From positions 1 to 64,000 of the forward strand of contig CAZEPJ010000013.1 of the NCBI GenBank assembly GCA_964514105.1: a DNA stretch of 64,000 nt, read 5' to 3'. Origin of the DNA: CAZEPJ01 sp964514105. GTDB lineage: Bacteria > Desulfobacterota > Desulfocorpusculales > Desulfocorpusculum. A program made the translations under genes and the position numbers. The notes under the pieces are model-generated. The model ran no database searches. It saw only the letters and a program-made list of their open reading frames with translations, and was not told the origin of the DNA. This document shows, piece by piece, positions 1-6,881 of this stretch (its first letter is position 1; the number at the start of each line of letters is the position of its first letter).

Positions 1-56
1 AGAGCACCAGGTTGTGGCCCTGGGGGTCGAGGGTTCGAGTCCCTTCACTCACCCCA
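1..56 (+). tRNA. tRNA-His (GTG), 5' truncated by window edge
   Basis: The visible part contains an anticodon loop with GTG, a T arm (GAGGG-TTCGAGT-CCCTT), the 3' acceptor strand CACTCAC, a C discriminator typical of tRNA-His, and an encoded CCA. The D arm and 5' acceptor lie before the window. It is the first of three closely spaced tRNA genes on this strand. Confidence 0.85.
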
Positions 57-99
57 ACGACGCGTTTCGGGCTTGCGGCCCTGGAAACCGATGCATTAT

Positions 100-176
100 G
101 CGCCCGTAGCTCAGTTGGATAGAGCGTCGGACTTCGAATCCGCAGGCCGTAGGTTCGAATCCTACCGGGCGCGCCA
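100..176 (+). tRNA. tRNA-Arg (TCG)
   Basis: This is a full cloverleaf of 77 nt. The acceptor GCGCCCG pairs with CGGGCGC, the discriminator is G, and CCA is encoded. The anticodon loop CTTCGAA gives TCG, which reads CGA and related Arg codons. It lies 43 nt after tRNA-His and 24 nt before tRNA-Lys, so the three may be co-transcribed. Confidence 0.93.
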
Positions 177-200
177 CACATATGGCCCGGATCAGGGCAT

Positions 201-277
201 GGGCGGCTAGCTCAATTAGGCAGAGCAACGGACTCTTAATCCGTAGGTTGAAGGTTCGATTCCTTCGCCGCTCACCA
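201..277 (+). tRNA. tRNA-Lys (CTT)
   Basis: The acceptor GGGCGGC pairs with GCCGCTC with one G-T pair. The anticodon loop CTCTTAA gives CTT, the T arm is regular, the discriminator is A, and CCA is encoded. It is followed at once by a strong terminator, so it is the last gene of the tRNA unit. Confidence 0.92.
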
Positions 278-283
278 AGAAGA

Positions 284-565
284 TCAAGGGGTTAGGGCAG
301 ACCGCCCTAGCCCTTTTGTTTCTTGATACGGGTGATCAGCGGGCCAGGATGCTTGCGTCGAGGGCCTCGCACCGAGCGCGGTGAGTTCCCGGTACTTCTT
401 GAGAACTGCCGGGCTCAACTCCTGCTCGGCACTCACCTTCCGCCTGCCGGTATCGGGACGGGTTATCCTCACGAGATCCTCATGGACGAGTTCCAGAACG
501 CGGGCATTGGCATCGAGGATCTTGGAGACGTGCTCAAGTATCTTCACGGTGGAGTTCCTGGCCAT
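284..565 (-). CDS. Small hypothetical protein (93 aa)
   Basis: This is a minus-strand ORF whose N-terminal half looks protein-like. MARNSTVKILEHVSKILDAN is followed by an amphipathic helix and a charged segment with a KKYRELTALG stretch. I do not recognise the family. The frame extends to a GTG at 583, but the ATG at 565 gives a more natural N-terminus; neither has a convincing ribosome binding site. The last codons run into the tRNA terminator stem, which weakens the case. It has no partner genes: the tRNA genes converge on it and the exported DUF6599 gene is divergent. Confidence 0.3.
   Translation of the reverse strand: MARNSTVKILEHVSKILDANARVLELVHEDLVRITRPDTGRRKVSAEQELSPAVLKKYRELTALGARPSTQASWPADHPYQETKGLGRSALTP
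286..320 (+). terminator. Rho-independent terminator after the tRNA cluster
   Basis: A GC-rich stem (TAGGGC pairing with GCCCTA, continued by GGG/CCC around a small bulge, loop AGACC) is followed by CTTTTGTTTC. It begins about 10 nt after tRNA-Lys. The stem overlaps the 3' end of the small minus-strand ORF, so it could act in both directions. Confidence 0.8.
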
Positions 566-583
566 GGGAGCGAAGGGGCTCAC

Positions 584-1075
584 CTGGCGGGCAAATCTCT
601 GACGCCTTCTCTGGTATCCTCTTGACTGTATTTTTCAATGATCACGCTATGTTCCATGACAGATGATACCAGATGATGCCCGAAAACAGTAGCGATTTCT
701 TGGTCTTTCCCCTCCAGATTTCCAGAGGTTGGGGCCTTGGGACGGACAGTCGCCTGGAGTTCCATGTTGGCTGAACGAGTCGACTCCACGGTGTCCGGGG
801 CCGAAACTGAAGCGCAAGTGTATGCCGCCGAGCCGGCGGATGGGGTGTCGGCCCGGCAATGAGTTTCCAACCTGGCGCCTTGACAACAGATCGACCTTCG
901 ACAGGGACGACTTCCTCCGTATCGTTCTCCGCTTCTCTTCAGATAATATGGATTCAGACCGGGTCTGAACAGAACTGCCATGTCTGCGGCAAGGCATCAA
1001 GAAAAAGACGGGAACAAGTGAGGGAGGTGATTTCAAAGGACCAAGACGATGAAGCCCTTTGGGAGGAGCATCCAT
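584..1075. other. Non-coding stretch before the DUF6599 gene; palindrome and possible -10
   Basis: I see no credible gene in these 490 bases. They hold a perfect 17-bp palindrome at 953-969 (TTCAGACC-G-GGTCTGAA), just after GATAAT at 942-947, which could be a -10 box. No matching -35 lies at the right distance. A TTGACA occurs at 880-885 but is too far away. The palindrome is placed like an operator for the downstream pair. Confidence 0.4.
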
Positions 1076-2005
1076 ATGGAAATCGGGACGAGGACGTGGG
1101 CTTGTCTTGCCATCATGGCTTGGGGATTGACGGCGGCCCGGACCGCCGCGGGGGAGCAAAGGGGAATAATGAACTCGGGGATTTCCCTGCCCGTTGAGGT
1201 GGCGGGTTGGGCATGGGACCGGAAGGAAATCAAGTACGACTCCAAGAGCCTCTTCGACTACATGGACGGGGCCGCGGAGCTCTATCTCGCCTACGGCTTC
1301 CAGGACCTGAGGGTTCGAAAGTTCGAGAGGCCGGGGCAACCCCCCATCACCCTTGAGCTGTATGAGATGGCCTGTTCAGAGGATGCTTACGGCCTCTTCT
1401 CTTTCGAGCGCCAGGATGAAGCCGCGGGGATCGGCCAGGGATCGGAGTTCGGAGGGGGCTTGCTCCGGTTCTGGAAAGGAAAGTACTTTGTCAGCATCTA
1501 CGCCGAAGGCGAGGGAGGGGAAATCGAATCGGCCATTTTAGCCGCGGGCAGGGCCGCGGCGGATGCGATCCAGGAGACGGGGCCGGCTCCCGCCCTGGTC
1601 GGCTCCATCCCGGGCCAGGAGCTTGGACTGGTCGAGGGGAGCGTCCGCTTTCTCAAGAGCCACGTGCTCCTGAACCAGCGGTTCTTCATCGCTCACGGGA
1701 ATATCCTGCACCTGGGCCGCGGGACGGGGGCTGTGCTCGCCCAATACACGAGAGAAAGCGGGAAGGTCCACCTGCTCCTTGTTCGATACTCCGGCGCGAG
1801 GGAGGCGGGCGATGCCTACCGGAGCTTCATGGGCGCCTATCTGCCGGATGCCGGAGGGAAGGAGCTCTTGATGACGGAAGACCACAAGTGGACCATGGCC
1901 AGGCTGCGGGGCGAGGCCCTCACGGTGGTGTTCGGGGCCCCCACTGCCGCCGATGCAGAGGCATTGATCAAGGCAGCAGAAGAGAAATCGGCTGAGGGAC
2001 GCTAA
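1076..2005 (+). CDS. Exported DUF6599-family protein
   Basis: This is a 309-residue protein with an N-terminal signal peptide (hydrophobic stretch, then an Ala-rich cleavage region near residue 25). The mature part begins with a segment typical of the DUF6599 family as I know it (SLFDYMDGAAELYLAYGF, then LRVRKFE). The family has no established activity; members are exported proteins. I chose the ATG at 1076 because GGGAGGAG sits 7 nt upstream; the in-frame ATG at 1049 would add nine charged residues before the signal peptide and lacks a good site. A TAT-exported DUF362 protein follows 154 nt later on the same strand, so the two may form one envelope unit. Function unknown. Confidence 0.75.
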   Translation: MEIGTRTWACLAIMAWGLTAARTAAGEQRGIMNSGISLPVEVAGWAWDRKEIKYDSKSLFDYMDGAAELYLAYGFQDLRVRKFERPGQPPITLELYEMACSEDAYGLFSFERQDEAAGIGQGSEFGGGLLRFWKGKYFVSIYAEGEGGEIESAILAAGRAAADAIQETGPAPALVGSIPGQELGLVEGSVRFLKSHVLLNQRFFIAHGNILHLGRGTGAVLAQYTRESGKVHLLLVRYSGAREAGDAYRSFMGAYLPDAGGKELLMTEDHKWTMARLRGEALTVVFGAPTAADAEALIKAAEEKSAEGR

Positions 2006-2159
2006 GGTGAACTTGGGGCGCCGCACAGGGGGCAAATGGCCATGGCCGAGACGGGAGTCGTTGTGATGGACCCCGGCCCCTGGACGGATCTTGCGTCTCG
2101 GCGTCTTGGCCATGCGCTTGGTGATTCTCATTCTCGCGCGGGAAAGGGGTTGGAGTCAG

Positions 2160-3047
2160 ATGGAAGAAAACACCATCACCCGTAGGGATCTTCTCCGGGC
2201 CGCGGCTGGGGTCGCCATGGCCGCCGCTCTGGGGGCGGAGGTCTCGGGAGAGGCCAGGGCGGAGCCTGCCGCGAGGGTCGTTCTCGTCCGCAACGCAGAG
2301 GTCCTGGGGAGCGACGGCAAGGTGCGCGGCGAGATCCTGCAATCCATGCTGGACGAGGCCGTTGCGAGTCTCCTGGGGACAAGGGGCTCGCTTGAGGCGT
2401 GGCGCAAGCTCATCAAGGCCTCGGACATCGTGGGCATCAAGAGCAACTCATGGCATCGGCTTCCGACTCCCAAGGAACTGGAAGCGGCCATCAAGCGTCG
2501 TGTCTTGGATGTGGGGGTGGCGGAAAAGAACGTGGACATCGACGACCGGGGGGTCCTTCATAACCCGGTCTTTCTCCAGGCCACGGCCCTCATCAATGTG
2601 CGTCCGCTGAGGACCCATCACTGGTCCGGCGTGGGGACCTGCCTGAAGAACTACATCATGTTCGTTCCAAACCCTTCGGCCTATCATGACGAGGGCTGCT
2701 CGCCCCTGGGCAAGATCTGGACGAATCCTCTGGTGAAGGGGAAGACCCGCCTGAACATCCTCAGCGCCCTCACCCCTCAGTTCTACGGGAGGGGCGCCCA
2801 TTTCTTCGACAGAAGATACGTCTGGCCGTACAGCGGGCTCATCGTGGGGACCGATCCAGTGGCCGTAGATGCCATGGGCGCTCATCTGCTCCAGGCGAAG
2901 CGGATCGCCTCGTTCGGCGAGGACCGGGCCCTGGACGTCCCCCCCACGCACATCGTGGCGGCCGACAAGACGTACGGCATCGGGGTCAGCGATCTGAGCC
3001 GCATTGAGCTCATCAAGGTGGGCTGGGCGGATGAATCGCTCATATGA
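2160..3047 (+). CDS. DUF362 domain protein with TAT signal
   Basis: This 295-residue protein starts with a twin-arginine signal (ITRRDLLRAAAG, then a hydrophobic Ala-rich stretch), so it is probably exported folded. The body resembles DUF362 proteins: an SDIVGIKSN segment, a central LINVRPLRTHHWSGVGTCLK segment and a C-terminal GTDPVAVDAMGAHLL motif. The CxxC clusters of the ferredoxin-fused members are absent. The start at 2160 is preferred because a purine-rich site lies upstream and the TAT motif falls at the right distance. A 69-nt longer frame is possible. It pairs with the upstream DUF6599 gene. The activity of DUF362 proteins of this type is not established. Confidence 0.75.
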   Translation: MEENTITRRDLLRAAAGVAMAAALGAEVSGEARAEPAARVVLVRNAEVLGSDGKVRGEILQSMLDEAVASLLGTRGSLEAWRKLIKASDIVGIKSNSWHRLPTPKELEAAIKRRVLDVGVAEKNVDIDDRGVLHNPVFLQATALINVRPLRTHHWSGVGTCLKNYIMFVPNPSAYHDEGCSPLGKIWTNPLVKGKTRLNILSALTPQFYGRGAHFFDRRYVWPYSGLIVGTDPVAVDAMGAHLLQAKRIASFGEDRALDVPPTHIVAADKTYGIGVSDLSRIELIKVGWADESLI

Positions 3048-3116
3048 GCCACGGGGGAAGCACCTCCCCTTGCGACGGAGGCCCCCGGGTCCAATCCGAC
3101 ATGGGTCCAAGGGCGT

Positions 3117-3178
3117 GGCGGCCCCGGCTCCTCAGGCCCCGAAAGCCGCGCCGCCATCATCCCCCGGGCGGGGCCGCC
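3117..3178. other. Inverted repeat between convergent genes
   Basis: GGCGGCCCCG at 3117-3126 is repeated as its exact complement at 3169-3178, with a GC-rich 42-nt interior. It lies between the end of the DUF362 gene (plus) and the end of the methyltransferase gene (minus), where a two-way terminator would be expected. There is no U tract, so termination is a guess. Confidence 0.35.
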
Positions 3179-3210
3179 ACGTGGGACAAGACCCGCCGTG
3201 CGCCGGGGAC

Positions 3211-3780
3211 TCATGCCGCGTCCAGCGGCCTGCGGAGCCGGGCGGATCGGCCCGGGAGCCAGCTGTCCGTCGGCGCTTCCACGAACCCCTGTGACTTGGC
3301 CGCGGCCAGGGTGCGGTCGAACTCCTCCCGGGACACATGGCGCTTGGGCTCCACCAAGAGGAAGAGGCCGCCCGGCCTGAGGGCCTGCCAAAGCTGTTGC
3401 AGGAATCCCTCTTGCTCCGGGACCTCGTGGACCATATGGACGGCCGCGGCCAGGTCGACCGTGCCGTGCAGGTCCTCCACTCCCAGAGAGGCCCCCTTGG
3501 CCAGGCGCAGGTCGATCCGGTCCAGGAGCCCGGCCCTGGCCGCACGCCGCCCCAACGCGTCCAGCATCTTGGGCTGGAGGTCCACGGCCACCACCCGCCC
3601 CCCGGGACCCACCAGCCTGGCCAGGGGAAGGGTGAAAAAGCCCATGCCGCACCCCGGCTCCAGGACGATCATCCCCGGTGCCACCAGAGGCCGGAATATC
3701 TTGCCGGGGTCCTCCCAAAGCCTCCTGACGGGATTGACCAGCAGATATCCGATCCAGAAAGGGCAGATCCTGTGTCCCAT
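3211..3780 (-). CDS. Class I SAM-dependent methyltransferase
   Basis: This 189-residue single-domain protein has a Rossmann methyltransferase fold. Motif I is VLEPGCGMGFFTLPLARLV (residues about 40-60), followed by the acidic end of beta 2 in VVAVDLQPKMLD. A hydrophobic IDLRLAKGAS/VDLAAAVHMVHEV region and GGLFLLVEPKRHVS complete the core. The ATG at 3780 has GGGGAG 8 nt upstream; a frame reaching 4128 adds a low-complexity Arg/Pro run and overlaps the opposite promoter region, so I reject it. The substrate is unknown; its N-terminal ICPFWIGYLLVNPVR segment occurs in small-molecule methyltransferases. It is divergent from the flagellar transglycosylase gene and probably not part of the regulon. 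Confidence 0.8.
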   Translation of the reverse strand: MGHRICPFWIGYLLVNPVRRLWEDPGKIFRPLVAPGMIVLEPGCGMGFFTLPLARLVGPGGRVVAVDLQPKMLDALGRRAARAGLLDRIDLRLAKGASLGVEDLHGTVDLAAAVHMVHEVPEQEGFLQQLWQALRPGGLFLLVEPKRHVSREEFDRTLAAAKSQGFVEAPTDSWLPGRSARLRRPLDAA

Positions 3781-3948
3781 GCCGCCGTCTCCCCACCCGC
3801 CTCCATGGTCATATTGCCGGATTCCCCCCGGGGCTGCAACCCGAATCGTCCTTTCGCCGCGTCGTTCCATTTCCCTGCCGGTGCCCCCAACCCGCCAGGA
3901 GGGACAGGGCATTGAGCCGGCAGCAACGGGCTCGGGCGCGGGTCCATG

Positions 3949-3963
3949 TGGTACGGTTGTTGC
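3949..3963 (+). promoter_or_regulatory. Sigma54 promoter for the lytic transglycosylase
   Basis: TGGTACGGTTGTTGC fits the sigma54 consensus TGGYRYR-N4-TTGC at every defined position, with GG and GC ten bases apart. It lies 140 nt upstream of the transglycosylase start. The leader holds a 14-bp palindrome (GCAACCCGGGTTGC, 4001-4014) and a small GCCCG/CGGGC hairpin, either of which could be regulatory. Confidence 0.65.
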
Positions 3964-4102
3964 GATAAAGCGCCGTGACGCCCGCCGGGACGGGCGGCCG
4001 GCAACCCGGGTTGCACGCCACCCACGGGATGGAAACGGCGGTCTCCCGCGGGCCCGGGGGGTGGCGGCCCGGCGGCTGGAGCGATCATGGAGGAGGCTGT
4101 CC

Positions 4103-4891
4103 ATGCCCATTGAGAGGCCCTGGAGCATTCGGGACTATCTTTCCCCCACCCGGACGGGAGACGGGATGCGCAGGCCGGAGAGGCCCGACAACGCTTCCGG
4201 CTCCCTGTTCGCCCAGCTCCTCAAGGGGCAGGCCAAGGCCCAGGAGCGTCGTCCCCCAGAGGGTTTGAGGGCGGCTGACTACCTGGCTAGAGCGGTCCTG
4301 AGCCCTCGGTCGGGAAGGGCGCAGGCGGGAGCCCCGTCCGAGGGGGCCGCGGGCTCGTCTGTCCAGGCCGGGGGGGCGCGGGTCGACTTTCCCGACGGGG
4401 TGCGGGCCGCTGCCCGCGGCACCATCCGATCAGCTCCCCGGAAGCCTTTTCCCCAAGGGGTATCTCGGCGGGCCCCCGGCGGCCGAGGCTCGCCCGGCGG
4501 AGCCGGGGATGAGGTCGTGGAGCACTGCATCCAGGAAGCTTCCAGCCGCTATGGGCTCAACCCGTCCCTGATCCGGAGCGTCATTCGCGCCGAGTCGGAT
4601 TTTCAGCCCCGTGCGGTTTCGCCGTCAGGCGCTCAGGGGATCATGCAGCTCATGCCCGAGACCGCCAAGGCCCTGGGCGTGCGCAACCCCTTTGACGTGA
4701 GGCAGAACATTGACGGCGGGGCGCGGTACCTCAGGCAGATGCTGGACGAATTCGGGGGAGACGTCAAACTGGCCCTGGCGGCCTACAACGCCGGGCCCGG
4801 GGCGGTGAGGCAGCACAACGGCCGGGTCCCGTACCCCGAGACCCGGCAGTACGTGCGCCGGGTCCTGCGCTTCTTCGGGGAATATGCGTGA
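4103..4891 (+). CDS. Lytic transglycosylase, SLT (GH23) domain, probably flagellar
   Basis: This 262-residue protein has a Pro/Gly/Arg-rich N-terminal half without a clear signal peptide. Its C-terminal SLT domain (about 140-260) shows SRYGLNPSLIRSVIRAESDF, where the Glu of RAESDF is the catalytic acid, then SGAQGIMQLMPETAKALGV and LALAAYNAGPGAV. Such enzymes cleave the peptidoglycan glycan strand and release 1,6-anhydro-muramyl ends. The start has GGAGG 8 nt upstream; a much longer open frame back to 3044 lies antisense to the methyltransferase and is rejected. A sigma54 promoter upstream, motAB beside it and a FlgJ in this window that lacks a hydrolase domain suggest it opens the wall for the rod. 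Without a classical signal peptide it may leave through the flagellar export system. Confidence 0.8.
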   Translation: MPIERPWSIRDYLSPTRTGDGMRRPERPDNASGSLFAQLLKGQAKAQERRPPEGLRAADYLARAVLSPRSGRAQAGAPSEGAAGSSVQAGGARVDFPDGVRAAARGTIRSAPRKPFPQGVSRRAPGGRGSPGGAGDEVVEHCIQEASSRYGLNPSLIRSVIRAESDFQPRAVSPSGAQGIMQLMPETAKALGVRNPFDVRQNIDGGARYLRQMLDEFGGDVKLALAAYNAGPGAVRQHNGRVPYPETRQYVRRVLRFFGEYA

Positions 4892-4903
4892 CCGCTCCTC
4901 ATC

Positions 4904-5794
4904 TCACCAGGGGCGCGTCGCCTCCAGCCGGCTGACGACCTCGGCGGAAGCAGGGGACGGTGATGAGGCTGCCGGTTGGGGGGCTGGGGGGCCCAAGGGC
5001 GCTGCCGGTTGCGCGGCGTTGGGGTACGTCAGCAGGATGCTGATGCGTCGGTTGCGGGGATCGTACGGGTTCTCCCGGATGAGGGGGTCCGTGGCCGCGA
5101 ACCCCGAGACCCGAATGAGGCGGTTGGTGTCCAGACCGTTGTTCTCCAGTTCCTTTCGGGCGGCCGATGCCCGCTCGGTGGAGAGCTCCCAATTGGTGTA
5201 GCGCGTGGTGGCGTAGGCCAGGGCATCGGTGTGCCCCTCGATGGCCACGGGATTGTCCCCCTCCCGGATGTTGTCGGTGATGACCTTGAGGATCTTGCGG
5301 GCGTTTGGGGTCAGTTCGGAACTCCCCAGGGGAAACATGGTGCTGCCGTCCTTGTCCACAATCTGGATCCTCACCCCTCCCTCGAAGATCTCCACCATGA
5401 CCTGATCCTTTACGTCCGACAGCTTGCTCTCGATCTCCTGTTTGAGCTTCTCCTTGAGATCCTCGGCGCTCACTCCCTGGCCCTGGGCCCGGCGCATCCC
5501 CTGGGCCTTGCGCATGGCCTGCTGGGCCCGTTCATTCAAGATGTCCGTGAGGTCCAGTTTGGGGGTGACGTCCATGAGGGAGGTGCCGCTTTTCTCGAAG
5601 ACCGAGAAGTTCTTGAAGTAGTTGGAGAGCCTGGCTCGTTTTTCGGGCTCCACCATGGTCACCAGCCACAAGAGCAGGAAGAAGGCCATCATGGCGGTGA
5701 CGAAGTCGGCGTAGGCCACTTTCCACGCGCTGCCGTGACCGCCCTCATGGACAGCCCGCTTGCGCTTCTTGATGATTATGCTCTTGCCTTCCAC
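4904..5794 (-). CDS. motB: Flagellar stator protein MotB
   Basis: This 296-residue protein has a basic cytoplasmic N-terminus, one membrane segment (AYADFVTAMMAFFLLLWLV, about 28-45) carrying Asp30, the proton- or ion-binding residue of the stator channel, then a plug/linker and a coiled segment rich in Gln/Lys (about 90-125). A C-terminal OmpA-like peptidoglycan-binding domain shows VAIEGHTDALAY, NWELSTERA and DPRNRRISI. The tail is Pro/Ala-rich. It anchors the MotAB stator to the wall and couples ion flow to torque. Its start lies 19 bp inside the end of motA, so the two are translated together. The ion (H+ or Na+) cannot be told safely from sequence. Confidence 0.96.
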   Translation of the reverse strand: MEGKSIIIKKRKRAVHEGGHGSAWKVAYADFVTAMMAFFLLLWLVTMVEPEKRARLSNYFKNFSVFEKSGTSLMDVTPKLDLTDILNERAQQAMRKAQGMRRAQGQGVSAEDLKEKLKQEIESKLSDVKDQVMVEIFEGGVRIQIVDKDGSTMFPLGSSELTPNARKILKVITDNIREGDNPVAIEGHTDALAYATTRYTNWELSTERASAARKELENNGLDTNRLIRVSGFAATDPLIRENPYDPRNRRISILLTYPNAAQPAAPLGPPAPQPAASSPSPASAEVVSRLEATRPW

Positions 5795-6639
5795 GCCTTG
5801 ATGGCCTCCTCAAGGTCCAGGAAACCCGGCCGATCCTGACTGGGAATGGCCCGCCTTCCCGCCTCCACCGCGATCCGGGGCGCTGCATCGCCGATAAAGG
5901 CGACCAGGGCCGTCTTGATGACGTTGAAGTAGATCTCCTTTTCCTTGGCGTGGTGCTCGAGCCGCGTGGACACGGGGCCCACGAAGCCATAGCAGGAAAG
6001 CACCCCCAGGAACGTGCCCACCAGGGCAGCCCCAATGCTGTGGCCCAAGACCTCGGGGGGTTCGCTGATCTTGCCCATGGTGAGGACCACGCCCATGACT
6101 GCGGCCACGATCCCGAGGCCGGGCAGGGCGTCGGAGACCCGTGCGATGCTCTGCGACGGGATCAGGGCTTCCTGGTGCTGGGCGTCGATGTCGATCTCCA
6201 GGAGGTTGTCCAGTTCGTGGGGGGGCATGTTGGTGGAGACGATGACCCGGAAATTGTCGCAGATGAAATCCAGGGCGCCCTTGTTCTGGAGCACGCTCGG
6301 GAACCGGCTGAAGAGCTCGCTGTTGCCCGGGTCCTCGATGTCCGACTCGATGGCGAGCAAACCTTGCTTGCGGATCTTGGAAAAGAGGTTGTACAGGAGA
6401 AGCAGCAGGTCCAGATACGATCCCTTGCCTGTATGGTTGCCGCCGAAGATGCTCCCCACGCCCCCCAGGATGAGGGTGATCACCTTGCCCCGGGAGGAGA
6501 TGAGCAAGGCGCCCGCGGCGGCCCCGAAGATGATGACGAACTCGGCAGGCTGGAAGAGGAGCCCCAGATTTCCCCGCTCCAGGAGATACCCGCCGACCAC
6601 CGAACCCAACACCACCAGTATTCCGATGACGACCGACAT
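5776..6639 (-). CDS. motA: Flagellar stator protein MotA
   Basis: This 287-residue protein has four membrane segments: two near the N-terminus (MSVVIGILVVLGSVVGGYLL and FVIIFGAAAGALLISS) and two after a large cytoplasmic loop (PGLGIVAAVMGVVLTMG and GAALVGTFLGVLSCYGFVGP). The loop carries the charged face that meets FliG. The conserved prolines of segments three and four are present. The ATG at 6639 starts the first membrane segment; the in-frame extension to 6708 adds a basic tail not typical of MotA. A FliA promoter about 120 nt upstream on the minus strand makes motAB a late operon. Confidence 0.96.
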   Translation of the reverse strand: MSVVIGILVVLGSVVGGYLLERGNLGLLFQPAEFVIIFGAAAGALLISSRGKVITLILGGVGSIFGGNHTGKGSYLDLLLLLYNLFSKIRKQGLLAIESDIEDPGNSELFSRFPSVLQNKGALDFICDNFRVIVSTNMPPHELDNLLEIDIDAQHQEALIPSQSIARVSDALPGLGIVAAVMGVVLTMGKISEPPEVLGHSIGAALVGTFLGVLSCYGFVGPVSTRLEHHAKEKEIYFNVIKTALVAFIGDAAPRIAVEAGRRAIPSQDRPGFLDLEEAIKAWKARA

Positions 6640-6760
6640 GGTCCCAGCAATCCCCCCGATCGCCTCATCCGCGATGAACGTGCCGCGTCGCCCCCGGTCC
6701 CGGCGCACCCGCGGGCGGGTGAAGGCCGGCGGCCCTCCGGCCCCTGATCGACCTACTTTC

Positions 6761-6787
6761 TTATCGGTCGGCCGGGTGGGAACTTTA
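6761..6787 (-). promoter_or_regulatory. FliA (sigma28) promoter for motAB
   Basis: Read on the minus strand this is TAAAGTTC-N11-ACCGATAA. It matches 14 of 16 positions of the sigma28 consensus TAAAGTTT-N11-GCCGATAA with exact spacing. It points toward motA, 122 nt before the start codon. The -35 touches a perfect hairpin (AGGGCGT-CAC-ACGCCCT, 6787-6803) that lies between the two divergent promoters. Confidence 0.85.
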
Positions 6788-6825
6788 GGGCGTCACACGC
6801 CCTGAAGTGGATCCCGGTGGGGCCG

Positions 6826-6855
6826 TTGACAAAGCCTGGAGCGCTGTCCCATAAT
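6826..6855 (+). promoter_or_regulatory. Sigma70 promoter for the first sigma54 activator
   Basis: TTGACA at 6826-6831 is a perfect -35, and CATAAT at 6850-6855 matches five of six positions of the -10, with an 18-nt spacer. The activator starts 27 nt later. This is the only convincing housekeeping promoter I see in the flagellar region, which suits a gene at the top of the cascade. Confidence 0.7.
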
Positions 6856-6881
6856 GGCGCGGGATTGTTGGGGGAAAGGCG

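Noticed and set aside
880..947. Sigma70 promoter made of TTGACA (880) and GATAAT (942)
   Set aside because: The two boxes are 56 bases apart, far from the 16-18 required.
3044..4102. N-terminal extension of the transglycosylase frame
   Set aside because: It runs antisense through the methyltransferase, is low-complexity, and lies upstream of the sigma54 promoter and a good ribosome binding site at 4103.
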